Shown here piece after piece: positions 1-8,292 of a stretch of DNA of 61,105 bases. Both the position numbers and the translations under genes were made by a program. The stretch's first letter is position 1; each line of letters opens with the position of its first letter. Source of the DNA: UMGS1052 sp045580005 (GTDB taxonomy: Bacteria > Bacillota > Clostridia > Oscillospirales > CAG-382); assembly GCA_045580005.1 (NCBI GenBank), contig JAZNMZ010000083.1, positions 1 to 61,105 of the forward strand. Reading direction: 5' to 3'. The notes under the pieces were generated by a model. That model was not told the origin of the DNA, made no database searches, and worked only from the letters and a program-made list of their open reading frames with translations.

Positions 1-1725
1 ATCTGGACAGCCGTTGTTGAATATCCACTGTACCGCAGTGAATGTAGGCTGTGGATTTGCTGACCCATAACGGGTATTTGTGAATGTACCGCCGTTGTAA
101 ACGATACTTACAGGAGCTGTAAAGCTACTGCTTGCGTTCCATGTACCGAGTGAGCCGATACCGAGAGTTGACTGACCGCCATTGAGGATAACTGTCGCGC
201 CATTTACCGCGTTACCCGAAGCACCGAGGAAAATTGCGTTATAGTTACCGCTGTTTACTGTTGCCTTTGCATGGCCTATTGCGCCGTTAAGGCTTGCCAG
301 AGCAAATGCGACATCATTGTCAGTTCTGTTTGTATCGAGGACAAGCTCGTCGTCCTCTGCCATAACTGTCACTCCACCGAGAAGCTGAACATTCTTAAAT
401 GTTGTAGGACCGTTTGTCAAAGGATAGCTGCCCGGAAGAGTAAGCGAAGCTTCACTGTCGGCACCTGCATATGTAATCATATTGTCATGTGCTGGGAAAT
501 TGCCTGTGTGCGTATATGCACCGACAACTCTAACCTCACGAGTTGTAAATCTTTCGGAAAGAGCATCAAGAGCAAGTGTTGCAGCTGAAACAGAAGCAAA
601 AGCTGTGTCTTCTGTAAGACCGTCGTTGCCGTCATCGCCTGTTGCCGATACATAGTAGTATGCTTCGGTGACATCCTCCATCTCCCATGACCAATCGGGA
701 ATCTCGTATGTGATGTCATATATGCCTGCAGGAACAACAAGTACACCGCCGACTGATTTATAAGAAGCGCTCGATGTTCTCTCTGTTGCAATCGCTGCAA
801 GTCCACCAACTACCTTGAATGTGCCTGCTGTGTTTGTTGCAGCAAGCGCATTTCCTGTTGTGTCAGCACTGAACATCTCCCACTTGCCGCCTGTCCAGCG
901 TGAGCTTTCTGCAAGAATGGCTGCAGCGTTGTTTTCTGTTCTATATGATGTGCCGTTGTTGCAGATAATCTGAAGACCGCCGTTGTAGTAGGGAGATCCG
1001 TTAAAAAGACCATATGCATAAAATCCCCAGCCGTCTGTGTTGATTGTATAGCTTGCGGGATAATTGTAATTTGTCCTGTAGCTTGCACTTCCATTACCCG
1101 CTCCCATAACAATAAATCCCTGACTCTGGCCGTCTACAACGACATTAACAGGAGCGCCTATATCCTGATGCGATGTGATAAGTCTTGGGCCTGCGAAAAT
1201 ATAGCCTGCATCACCTGAACTTGCAATGTATGCGTTATATCCTGTTGCAGAGCCTGTTGCACTATTGCCGAGATGGAAGAAGTTGCTGTAATTGAAAACA
1301 GCGTCCTCACCGATTGTAATATCGAATTCCATCATGTAAGTTTCAGCACCTACAGCAAGTGTAAGGTTATCAATCTCCATAGGACCGTGTGCAAAACTGC
1401 CTGTCGAGAATGTAAGCGAGTCTGTGCCGGCACCTGTATTACCTACAAAACTGATTTTGTTTGTGTGTGCAGGAAGCTGTTCCGCCTGGGTATATGCGCC
1501 GATAATCTTGATTGTACCGCCGCCTGCAGCCTCTACTGCGTTTACTGCTGTGGCAAGTGTCTTATATGCACTTCCTGCAGTAGTTCCTCCGTTTGTGTCA
1601 CCGCCGTTTACAGCATCTACATACACAACAGCATCACCTGCCGCCATTACAGGCGATATAAACACGATACTGCCGAGCACCATAATAATGCTGAGAAGTG
1701 CGGCTAAAATTCTGCGATTTCTCAT
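1..1725 (-). CDS. Secreted right-handed beta-helix-type surface protein, C-terminus beyond the left edge
   Basis: The reading frame is open from the ATG at 1723-1725 to the window edge (at least 575 codons). Translation begins with a signal peptide (MRNRRILAALL, a hydrophobic core, then a VMAAG cleavage region). The mature part starts YVDAVNGGDTNGG and contains AYKTLATAVNA, the usual opening of DUF1565/pectate-lyase-like parallel beta-helix proteins. About 290 residues later a second copy opens YYVSATGDDGNDGLTEDTAF; both copies contain an I/V-x-GAYT-x5-PAH-x-N segment, so the protein is an internal duplication. It is rich in Gly, Thr, Asn and Ser and nearly free of Cys. An AAGGAG lies 12 nt upstream of the start and a GGAG abuts it. 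It follows a 37-residue ORF by 65 nt and is probably cotranscribed with it. Surface adhesin or polysaccharide-binding roles are guesses; no catalytic residues were identified. Confidence 0.8.
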   Translation of the reverse strand, partial: MRNRRILAALLSIIMVLGSIVFISPVMAAGDAVVYVDAVNGGDTNGGTTAGSAYKTLATAVNAVEAAGGGTIKIIGAYTQAEQLPAHTNKISFVGNTGAGTDSLTFSTGSFAHGPMEIDNLTLAVGAETYMMEFDITIGEDAVFNYSNFFHLGNSATGSATGYNAYIASSGDAGYIFAGPRLITSHQDIGAPVNVVVDGQSQGFIVMGAGNGSASYRTNYNYPASYTINTDGWGFYAYGLFNGSPYYNGGLQIICNNGTSYRTENNAAAILAESSRWTGGKWEMFSADTTGNALAATNTAGTFKVVGGLAAIATERTSSASYKSVGGVLVVPAGIYDITYEIPDWSWEMEDVTEAYYYVSATGDDGNDGLTEDTAFASVSAATLALDALSERFTTREVRVVGAYTHTGNFPAHDNMITYAGADSEASLTLPGSYPLTNGPTTFKNVQLLGGVTVMAEDDELVLDTNRTDNDVAFALASLNGAIGHAKATVNSGNYNAIFLGASGNAVNGATVILNGGQSTLGIGSLGTWNASSSFTAPVSIVYNGGTFTNTRYGSANPQPTFTAVQWIFNNGCPD

Positions 1726-1790
1726 CTCCAAAAGTTTCTCCTTTCACATGTCAGAAAGATTCTGTGACAATGTCTTGGTGTTTTCTGAAC

Positions 1791-1904
1791 TTAATAGTCC
1801 CACTTGTCTTCGAGATCGTTATCTCCTCCAACTGACTCTGTGATAACATCCTCTGTCTCATACTCAACAAGTGTCATTTCGGGTGCAAGATACTTTTCTG
1901 CCAT
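1791..1904 (-). CDS. Small acidic peptide of 37 residues upstream of the beta-helix gene
   Basis: A complete ORF of 37 codons starts at 1902-1904 behind a very strong ribosome binding site (AAAGGAGG at 1914-1921, spacing 9 nt) and ends TAA at 1791-1793. It begins MAEKYLAPEMTLVEYETED, continues with VITESVGG and ends with an acidic, aromatic tail (LEDKWDY). No signal peptide or membrane segment is present. From memory, short unannotated proteins with a Y-x-x-P-x-M...EDVIT-x-S pattern recur in gut Clostridia, but I know of no assigned function. The strong RBS and the position as first gene of the transcript support real translation. The GG could suggest a leader-peptide cleavage site, but the hydrophobic residue expected four positions before it is absent. 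Confidence 0.65.
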   Translation of the reverse strand: MAEKYLAPEMTLVEYETEDVITESVGGDNDLEDKWDY

Positions 1905-2065
1905 TCTGTTGTTCCTCCTTTAGAATTTTGTACATTTTTGCGCAAAACCGTCTCCTTATCGGCTTCAGACTTATACATTATATATAATACATTAAATGGC
2001 TATATTTTGAAATTCTATGGCGTTAACAATATGTGAACTTTGTGTAAACGCGAGGAGATTTGTGT

Positions 2066-2094
2066 TTGACAAGCTGTCTTTGTTGTGCTATAAT
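2066..2094 (+). promoter_or_regulatory. Consensus sigma-A promoter of manA
   Basis: Perfect TTGACA (2066-2071), 17-bp spacer, and perfect TATAAT (2089-2094) with an extended TGC just before the -10. Transcription would start near 2101, so manA translation must begin downstream of that point. Confidence 0.85.
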
Positions 2095-2127
2095 TGTTTT
2101 GAAATTTTGACACGCGGAGAGAATAAA

Positions 2128-3144
2128 ATGATTTTTGACACACCGATTTTTTTTGAGAAAAACAGGGTTTTCAGAGTATACACAGGCGGCAAGCTTTTGG
2201 GAGATTTTATGAACACCCCCGAGAAAGACGGCTCTTTCCCCGAAGAGTGGATCGCCTCGTCTACAGAAGCAAAAAACGGCGAACACGGCTACCCAAAAGA
2301 GGGTGTTTCAAAGGTGCTCGGCGAGGAGATTTATCTTGATGAGCTGCTCCGAAAACACCCCTATGAAATTCTCGGTGACAAAAGCGATTTTGGAGTGCTT
2401 GTAAAGTTTCTTGACAGTGCGATAAGACTTCCGATACAGGCTCACCCCGACAGAGCGTATTCCGAAAAGTACTTTAACAGCTCGTACGGCAAGGAGGAGT
2501 GCTGGCTTGTGCTTGCAAAGCGTCCCGACGCCTGCATTTACTTTGGCTTCCGTGAGGGTGTGACAAGACAAGCCTTTGAAAAAGCAATAGAAGAAAGCCT
2601 CACAAACAAGGATGCTATGGAAGATTTGCTCATAAAGCACGAGGTTGAGTCAGGAGATGTCATTTTTGTTCCCGCGCGCACAGTGCACGCTATCGGCAGG
2701 GGATGTCTTATACTTGAAGTTCAGGAGCCCACAGATTTTACAATACAGCCCGAATACTTCTGCGGAGACTACCGTCTGTCACATGAGGAAATGTACCTCG
2801 GTCTTGACAAAAACACTGCTCTTGACTGCTTTGACTATGCTCCCGTCGGAAATATCAAAATCACGCCCGAGGTTGTATATGAGCGCGACAATGTAAAAAA
2901 AGAAATACTCATCGGCAAAAATCAGACAGAAAAATTTGCCCTGTCAAGATACACACTCACAGGAGGCAGCTTCTGCCCCGAGGTAAGTGCGGCGATATAT
3001 GTCGTTGTTGAGGGAAGCGGAACTATAACAGGCGAAAGCTATGAAAAGGCGCTCAAGGTCGGCGACTACTTCCTGCTCCCACACGCCGCAAAAGGCAAGT
3101 TCACTGTCAGCGGAAATCTGAAAATTGCAGAATGCTATGCATGA
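2128..3144 (+). CDS. manA: Mannose-6-phosphate isomerase, class I (cupin, zinc)
   Basis: 338 residues. It interconverts mannose-6-phosphate and fructose-6-phosphate in the cytoplasm, linking mannose use and GDP-mannose supply to glycolysis. The zinc ligands expected for type I phosphomannose isomerases are visible: the QAHPD motif (Q104, H106), a Glu in GKEECW (E124), and a His in PARTVHAIG (H187). The C-terminus is a second cupin-like half with GDYFLLPHAA. The frame is open further upstream, but the only ATG behind an RBS (GCGGAGAG) is at 2128, and the consensus promoter at 2066-2094 overlaps the upstream extension, so 2128 is the start. It is transcribed away from the small peptide/beta-helix operon and ends at a shared terminator facing gpsA. 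Confidence 0.93.
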   Translation: MIFDTPIFFEKNRVFRVYTGGKLLGDFMNTPEKDGSFPEEWIASSTEAKNGEHGYPKEGVSKVLGEEIYLDELLRKHPYEILGDKSDFGVLVKFLDSAIRLPIQAHPDRAYSEKYFNSSYGKEECWLVLAKRPDACIYFGFREGVTRQAFEKAIEESLTNKDAMEDLLIKHEVESGDVIFVPARTVHAIGRGCLILEVQEPTDFTIQPEYFCGDYRLSHEEMYLGLDKNTALDCFDYAPVGNIKITPEVVYERDNVKKEILIGKNQTEKFALSRYTLTGGSFCPEVSAAIYVVVEGSGTITGESYEKALKVGDYFLLPHAAKGKFTVSGNLKIAECYA

Positions 3145-3160
3145 GTGCAAAAAACACAAA

Positions 3161-3190
3161 AAGAGAGAACTTTTCGTTCTCTCTTTCTTT
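3161..3190. terminator. Bidirectional terminator between manA and gpsA
   Basis: A 10-bp perfect stem (AAGAGAGAAC / GTTCTCTCTT) with a 5-nt loop at 3171-3175, followed by a T-rich run on the plus strand. The two flanking genes converge on it. Confidence 0.75.
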
Positions 3191-3192
3191 GT

Positions 3193-4149
3193 TTATATCT
3201 CGTTTTTAAGGCTTCTTTCAAAAAGCTCGCCGAGAGCCTCCCTTGGATCGCGTCGTTCATACAGTATGTTATAAACGCACTGACAAATCGGCATTGAAAC
3301 CGAGAGCTTTTCACTCTGCTCGACTACCGCCTTTACTGTATAATATCCCTCTGCAAGGTCGGAAAACTCCTCTTTTTTGACAAAAGCTTCGCCAAAGCGT
3401 CTGTTATGGCTGTGTGTCGAGAAAAGCGTAGCTTCATAGTCTCCGAGGTGGCAAAGACCGTATGCAGATACAGGATTGCCTCCCATAGCTCCGATAAATC
3501 TCGAAACCTCTTTTGCTCCCCTTGCCATAAGAGCGCCCTTGAGCGACGGATAGTTCATGCCGTCAAGCATACCTGCCGCAACACCGATAACATTCTTGAG
3601 TGCAGCACCTATCTCGTTGCCGACAAGATCACTTCCGTAATAAAATCTGATAAGAGAGCTCGAAAAGCTGTCTACCGCCGTCCTCTTGAGCTGCTCGTCG
3701 TCGCTGTCTATTACCATACAGTTGGGAATTCCTGCGCAGAAATCCTGAACATGTCCAGGACCTATCCATACGGCAACACGCACACTGTCGCCCAGAACAT
3801 CCCGTACCACCTCAGAAAGCCTTTCACCTGTGTTTATCTCAAGACCTTTCATGCAAAGGATGATGCTCTTGCCGTCTACACCAAGCTCCCGCAACTCGCA
3901 AAGCAGGTCTCGAAGCGTCTGTGAGGGCACAGAAATCAAAAGTATTTCATTCTTTAAAGCATCCACAAGGTTGTCGGTAAGTAGAGCCCCTTCACTGTAA
4001 GTGAAAAACTCGTTCCCCCGCTCGTGCATAAGCTTTCTGAAACGCTCAGAAGATGATCTTCCGTAAAGGGTAACTTTATGCGAAATGCTGTCAAGATACC
4101 ATGCTATAAAACTGCCCCATCTTCCGCTGCCGATAACTGAAATATCCAC
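3193..4149 (-). CDS. gpsA: NAD(P)-dependent glycerol-3-phosphate dehydrogenase
   Basis: 318 residues, close to the family norm. It reduces dihydroxyacetone phosphate to sn-glycerol-3-phosphate for phospholipid synthesis. The Rossmann motif GSGRWG is at residues 7-12, SVPSQ at 73-77, and the catalytic-domain signature GNEIGAALKN at about 178-186 with catalytic Lys185. The substrate-site motif is usually GPSFA-x-E but here reads GPGHVQDF, and the C-terminal NRRFGE replaces the usual NR-x-x-G context with only small changes, so this is a diverged GpsA. The start has GAGGAG upstream. It stands alone on the minus strand. Confidence 0.9.
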   Translation of the reverse strand: MDISVIGSGRWGSFIAWYLDSISHKVTLYGRSSSERFRKLMHERGNEFFTYSEGALLTDNLVDALKNEILLISVPSQTLRDLLCELRELGVDGKSIILCMKGLEINTGERLSEVVRDVLGDSVRVAVWIGPGHVQDFCAGIPNCMVIDSDDEQLKRTAVDSFSSSLIRFYYGSDLVGNEIGAALKNVIGVAAGMLDGMNYPSLKGALMARGAKEVSRFIGAMGGNPVSAYGLCHLGDYEATLFSTHSHNRRFGEAFVKKEEFSDLAEGYYTVKAVVEQSEKLSVSMPICQCVYNILYERRDPREALGELFERSLKNEI

Positions 4150-4289
4150 TCTTTTTCTCCTCGTATTTCTTCATCGTTATAGCCGTAAACTTCTATATAA
4201 AACACCGTGTTTCTCTTTACTAAAGGATAACATAACGGCGGTTTTTTGTCAAGACCGATTAATTTTTTGAAATTTTTATGCAGAATATA

Positions 4290-4318
4290 TTGATTTTTCC
4301 ATCGATTTGATGTATAAT
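4290..4318 (+). promoter_or_regulatory. Promoter of the EamA transporter gene
   Basis: TTGATT (4290-4295), 17-bp spacer, TATAAT (4313-4318), with the start codon 33 bp beyond the -10. Confidence 0.75.
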
Positions 4319-4350
4319 AAGTCGAATTTTTTATAAAGGAGAGAAAAACT

Positions 4351-5289
4351 ATGTGGTTAATTTTAGCTCTTACCGCACTTTTATTCTGGAGCGGTTCCGA
4401 TCTTTTCTGTAAGATGGGCTCAAAACCCGACGACAAGTACAGCCATTGGAAGATGGTTATGGCTGTAGGTTTTGTAATGGGTATTCATGCAATTATTGAG
4501 ATTGTATCAGGCGTACCTATATCGTTCACCGACATAGTTTACTATATGCCTGCCTCGGCTCTTTACATACTGTCGATGATTTTCGGATATGTGGGACTCA
4601 GATATATCGAGCTTTCGATTTCCTCCCCTATCTGCAACGCATCGGGTGCCGTTGCTGCTATTCTCTGTTTCCTTGTGCTCGGACAGACTCTTGACACGCT
4701 CTCTACTATCGGTGTTGTTATTGTCTGTGTCGGTGTTATTGCGCTGGGCATTGCAGAGTACACAGAGGACGACGAAGCAAGAGCCGCAAGACAGTTAAAG
4801 TCTAACATCAAGTATTCAAAGAGCTTTATAGCAATTTTGATGCCTATACTCTACTGTATCATCGACGCTCTCGGTACATTCTTTGACGGAATTATTCTCG
4901 ACAGCGAGAACACATTCCTGCCCAACATCTTCCACTATCTCGAGGAAGACTCGGCAAATGTGGCATACGAGCTCACATTCCTCTTTATGGCAGTTGTGGC
5001 ATTCATCTATGTTGTAATCATCAAGAAAGAAAAGATAAGCATCCCCAAAGAAAAGCCCAAGCTCATCGGTGCTGTCTGCGAGACAGCCGGTCAGCTCGCT
5101 TATGTATACGCAATTGCGGCAAATCCGATCGGTGCCGCTCCCGTAATCTCGGCTTACTGCGTAGCATCCGTGCTCTGGAGCAGACTGTTCTTAAAGGAGC
5201 ACCTCTCGTGGAAGCATTACGCTTCTATCATAGTTGCCTTTGCAGGTATCATCATCCTCGGTGTTGCAGAGGGTCTTGCGGAAGCATAA
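4351..5289 (+). CDS. EamA/DMT-superfamily membrane transporter
   Basis: 312 residues with about ten hydrophobic segments arranged as two EamA-like halves of roughly five helices each (first half to about residue 135, second half from about 155). The halves are joined by a charged linker (EYTEDDEARAARQLK) and the second half has a cytoplasmic KKEKISIPKEKPK loop. This is the drug/metabolite transporter fold; substrates in the family include amino acids, nucleotide sugars and metabolites, and nothing here decides between them. RBS AAAGGAG lies just upstream of the ATG. It is a single-gene unit with its own promoter and terminator. Confidence 0.82.
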   Translation: MWLILALTALLFWSGSDLFCKMGSKPDDKYSHWKMVMAVGFVMGIHAIIEIVSGVPISFTDIVYYMPASALYILSMIFGYVGLRYIELSISSPICNASGAVAAILCFLVLGQTLDTLSTIGVVIVCVGVIALGIAEYTEDDEARAARQLKSNIKYSKSFIAILMPILYCIIDALGTFFDGIILDSENTFLPNIFHYLEEDSANVAYELTFLFMAVVAFIYVVIIKKEKISIPKEKPKLIGAVCETAGQLAYVYAIAANPIGAAPVISAYCVASVLWSRLFLKEHLSWKHYASIIVAFAGIIILGVAEGLAEA

Positions 5290-5310
5290 AACAGAATAAG
5301 ACAAAATTAA

Positions 5311-5336
5311 AACCTCCCGTATGGGAGGTTTTTTGT
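5311..5336. terminator. Intrinsic terminator after the EamA gene
   Basis: Stem AACCTCCC / GGGAGGTT (5311-5318 and 5323-5330) with a GTAT loop and a T6 run. The minus strand also has a T-run on its side, so it can serve the convergent nucleotidyltransferase gene. Confidence 0.85.
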
Positions 5337-6271
5337 TATCTGTTTTCGAGCGCTTTCATAATATCATCGGGATAAACTCCGTCGTCGACAAGCTTCTTTA
5401 TAGCCGCCACAACTCCCGGCATATCCTCCTTGAATGTGATACCAAACCATTTGTCCTTTGTTTCAATAAGCTTTGCCGTTGCCTTTCCCTCTTTTATCAT
5501 TGCGTCGATTTTTGTAGGAAGCAGGTACTCTGCCTTTATATTGCCCTCGGGCACCGACGCCAGAAATTCCGAAAAGCCCTTTTCCAAAGGCTCAAAAAAT
5601 GATGGGCGCAATCCCCACATATTCATAGACACATGGCAGGAAGCCGAAAGCTCTATTTCCTCACCGTCGTCACCCTTTGCAAGCACTCTTCCGTCGGGAG
5701 CGTGTCTTATGTCACTCGTTTCCTTCACGCCGACAAGAAAGCCGTTGTCGTCTGTGGTGCACACACCTCTCGTGACTCCGCCGTTCTCACTCAGAGTGTT
5801 TCCGAGTATATAGCCCGAAAGGCAGATATCTTCCTTTTCTGCAGGTTCTTTTGAGTTAACAAGATAGTTATGTATGTTCACAAACGCTTCAGCACCGTAA
5901 AAATCATCTGCATTGATAACAGCAAAAGGCTCTTTCACAGCATCGCGGCACGCAAGTATCGCCTGTCCTGTTCCCCATGGCTTTGTGCGCTCGGGAGGAG
6001 TTACAAATCCGTCGGGAAGATCATCGGATGACTGGAATACATACTCGGTATCGCAGACCTTTGCAATTCTGTTGCCGATTATTTCTTTGAAATCTTCTTC
6101 AATATCCTTACGGATAACAAAAACAATTTTATCAAATCCTGCTCTTATTGCGTCATATATGGAGTAATCCATAATTATTTCGCCCGAGGGGCCTGCTTTT
6201 GCCAGCTGCTTTATACCGCCGCCATAGCGCGAGCCGATACCTGCCGCCATAATTACTAAGGTAGTTTTCAT
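5336..6271 (-). CDS. Sugar-phosphate nucleotidyltransferase family protein
   Basis: 311 residues. The N-terminus has the nucleotidyltransferase signature in the form MAAGIGSRYGGG-x-KQL (residues 8-22, variant of GxGxR...K), then NADDFYG for the metal-binding Asp region and a WGTGQAIL segment typical of the fold. It likely activates a sugar phosphate with an NTP, but donor and sugar are undetermined. It lacks a recognisable acyltransferase or left-handed helix domain. It is the last gene of a minus-strand run (rluB, GNAT-like, nuclease-like, this gene), 13 nt after the preceding stop codon. Confidence 0.8.
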   Translation of the reverse strand: MKTTLVIMAAGIGSRYGGGIKQLAKAGPSGEIIMDYSIYDAIRAGFDKIVFVIRKDIEEDFKEIIGNRIAKVCDTEYVFQSSDDLPDGFVTPPERTKPWGTGQAILACRDAVKEPFAVINADDFYGAEAFVNIHNYLVNSKEPAEKEDICLSGYILGNTLSENGGVTRGVCTTDDNGFLVGVKETSDIRHAPDGRVLAKGDDGEEIELSASCHVSMNMWGLRPSFFEPLEKGFSEFLASVPEGNIKAEYLLPTKIDAMIKEGKATAKLIETKDKWFGITFKEDMPGVVAAIKKLVDDGVYPDDIMKALENR

Positions 6272-6284
6272 AGTCTTTTCCTTT

Positions 6285-7100
6285 CTATTTCAGTTTATAA
6301 TACTTTTCACGCTTTACTGTTTCTGTATTTTCTATGACACCAGCACTGCACAGCACATTTGCAACCTTGCTCGCAAGAGCTCTCTTTATTCCTGCATACT
6401 GTGCAATAGATTTCACCGTGATTACTTCTTCCTTTGGCAAAAGCGAAGCAAAGTCGAAAACAGACAGGAAATTTTTGACATCATACAGTCCCGTCGGCAC
6501 ACGATTGAGCCTTACCGAGCCTTTCTTCTTGTCGTCCGACCAGCCGCACAGAAGCTTGCTCTCGTCTGCTGACATCTCAAAGATACAAAACGAAAGGTTT
6601 TTATGTGCAAGATACGGTTTTATGTATACAAGCTCATAAAAGATGTTGTACACGCTTTCCCTTTTGGGACTCTTGCGGAATCCTCCGACCTCACCCGTCT
6701 CAGGGTCTGTCCAGAGCACGCGCTTGTCCCTTATGACAGGATAGACAATAGTTACGGGATACTCGGGAAGCAGCCTTGCAAGCTTGCCTTTGAGCGACGA
6801 AAAATTGCGGGTCTGAATTTCATAGACTCTGCCGTCGCAGAGGATGTCTACATAGCTCCTGCCAAGCTTTATTTCCTGCTTTTCCCTGTCGGGGCAAATG
6901 TAGTTTTTGAGCACAAGGTGCAGAGTTCCCTCGCCAAGGCCGCCGATGTTAGTCATACCCTCACGGGTGACAGAGCTTGTGGGACGGCGCTTTTTGCCAT
7001 GCACGCTGAGGCTCTGTACATATCCGTTTGCTTGTTCAAGCTCGGCCACATACTCGCACGCCGAGCAGAACCGTTCTTTTGAAAACCCGATATTACTCAT
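6285..7100 (-). CDS. Uncharacterised protein with a PD-(D/E)xK-nuclease-like core and winged-helix-like tail
   Basis: 271 residues from the ATG at 7098-7100. The frame stays open upstream, but that part overlaps the preceding gene; the chosen ATG overlaps the preceding stop by 8 nt, typical of translational coupling. The middle contains GGLGEGTLH, then SYVDILCDGRVYEIQTRNFS. The order E...D-x(7)-E-x-Q resembles the D and E-x-K/Q of restriction-endonuclease-fold nucleases. It is followed by a basic stretch (SSLKGKLARLL) and a W-TDPETGEVGGFRKSPKR segment. The last 60 residues look like a winged helix (SIAQYAGIKRALASKVANVL). I recall similar proteins as conserved, unassigned Firmicutes proteins. 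Nuclease activity is an inference from the motif only. Confidence 0.7.
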   Translation of the reverse strand: MSNIGFSKERFCSACEYVAELEQANGYVQSLSVHGKKRRPTSSVTREGMTNIGGLGEGTLHLVLKNYICPDREKQEIKLGRSYVDILCDGRVYEIQTRNFSSLKGKLARLLPEYPVTIVYPVIRDKRVLWTDPETGEVGGFRKSPKRESVYNIFYELVYIKPYLAHKNLSFCIFEMSADESKLLCGWSDDKKKGSVRLNRVPTGLYDVKNFLSVFDFASLLPKEEVITVKSIAQYAGIKRALASKVANVLCSAGVIENTETVKREKYYKLK

Positions 7101-7473
7101 GTCTGTGGCATGGAGTTGTAAAATATCCCTCGAGATTGAGAGTGAAAGCCCCGTCTTTTCCCAAAAACTCGAGCTCTTTTGCAAGCTGCGTATTCTCGCC
7201 CTTATATACCGCCTCTTTGATGCCGCACATATCGGCAAAATTGAGAGGTGCCTTGGCAAGAAGATATATCGCAAGATGGTCGTCAACACCGGGCAGCAGC
7301 TTCATTTCATACAGTATGCACTGCTGTTTTATGATTCTGAATACCGAAACTCCCCTGAACTCACCGTCGTCAAAGGCAGCATAGCTCATCTGGTCTGCGT
7401 CGTACACAAGACCGCACTTTTCGCAGTATTCCTTTTGTTTTTCTTTTTCCTGTACGGGAAGAACTTTAAGCAT
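7093..7473 (-). CDS. Small GNAT-like protein
   Basis: 126 residues, lying 10 nt after rluB and overlapping the next gene by 8 nt. The centre (DDHLAIYLLAKAPLNFADMCGI) followed by a short beta-strand and LEFLGKDG resembles the C-terminal half of small GNAT acyltransferases. The acetyl-CoA loop Q/R-x-x-G-x-G/A is not evident, so catalysis is doubtful. A C-x-x-C (YCEKCG) near the N-terminus is unexplained. It always appears here as a coupled partner of the nuclease-like gene. Confidence 0.6.
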   Translation of the reverse strand: MLKVLPVQEKEKQKEYCEKCGLVYDADQMSYAAFDDGEFRGVSVFRIIKQQCILYEMKLLPGVDDHLAIYLLAKAPLNFADMCGIKEAVYKGENTQLAKELEFLGKDGAFTLNLEGYFTTPCHRHE

Positions 7474-7483
7474 ATATCCTCCG

Positions 7484-8200
7484 TTATTTAAGCTTCTTTA
7501 AATATTCTGTTTCGTTGTGATTGAGGAAGCGCCACGCACCCGGCTTTAGCATACCGATATTAATCTCCCCGACAGAAATACGCTTTAATCTTACAACCTC
7601 GAGGTCGCAGTTTTCGCACATTTTTCTTATCTGTCGGTTTCTGCCCTCGGTGAGAGTAAACCTGAGAGTTGTCGCACCCTCTTTTCTGGTGATTATAGTT
7701 ACGGTAACAGGCTTTATATCGTAGCCGTCAATCTGCATGGGGCTGTTGAGCTTTTTGAGAGTTTCAGGAGAAATCTCTGTCTTCACCTTGACATGATATA
7801 TCTTTTCAAGGTGATTCTTGGGGTGCATAAGCTTGTCGGCAACAGTGCCGTCGTTGGTGAGCAGCAGAAGTCCCTCCGAGTCCATATCGAGCCTGCCGCA
7901 GGGGTATACTCTCGTGCCCACATCCTCAACAAGCTCGGGGATACACTTGCGGCCTCTCTCATCACTCATGGTTGTGACATAGCCTCTCGGCTTATAAAGT
8001 ATCACATACACCTTTTTTTCGCCGTTTTTCACAATTTTTCCGCCGACCTTTACTTTGTCAAAGTCGGGGTTTATCTTCTGACCGATTACCGCTCTCTCGC
8101 CGTTGACGGTGACGCGGCCTGCCTCAATATCCTTTTCCGCTGCGCGTCTTGACATAACTCCGCAATCGGATATGAATTTCTGAATTCTTACTTCGCTCAT
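7484..8200 (-). CDS. rluB: rRNA pseudouridine synthase, RluB/RsuA family
   Basis: 238 residues. An S4 RNA-binding domain occupies residues 3-50 (RIQKFISDCGVMSRRAAEKDI), followed by the synthase domain with YKPRGYVTT and the catalytic-Asp motif GRLDMDSEGLLLLTNDG (catalytic D105), and the C-terminal EGRNRQIRKM motif. This set is typical of enzymes converting a uridine of 23S or 16S rRNA to pseudouridine. RluB is preferred to RsuA because of the Clostridia context, but the target site is not decided by sequence. It is the first gene of a four-gene minus-strand run. Confidence 0.88.
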   Translation of the reverse strand: MSEVRIQKFISDCGVMSRRAAEKDIEAGRVTVNGERAVIGQKINPDFDKVKVGGKIVKNGEKKVYVILYKPRGYVTTMSDERGRKCIPELVEDVGTRVYPCGRLDMDSEGLLLLTNDGTVADKLMHPKNHLEKIYHVKVKTEISPETLKKLNSPMQIDGYDIKPVTVTIITRKEGATTLRFTLTEGRNRQIRKMCENCDLEVVRLKRISVGEINIGMLKPGAWRFLNHNETEYLKKLK

Positions 8201-8292
8201 TTTGTCCCTTGCCGTTTCTCTGTGATATCATACAGTATATCGCAGTATTTTTTTACATATATTATTTAAAACTGTATTTTTATGGTGTAAGT

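Noticed and set aside
1914..2010. Sigma-A promoter for the small peptide operon
   Set aside because: TATAAT-like sequences are present near 1978-1991 but no -35 at proper spacing was convincing, so no feature was entered.
2017..2127. Longer N-terminus for manA
   Set aside because: It contains the consensus promoter, and residues do not resemble phosphomannose isomerase.
7101..7289. Longer N-terminus for the nuclease-like gene
   Set aside because: It lies inside the GNAT-like gene and would remove the coupled start at 7098-7100.
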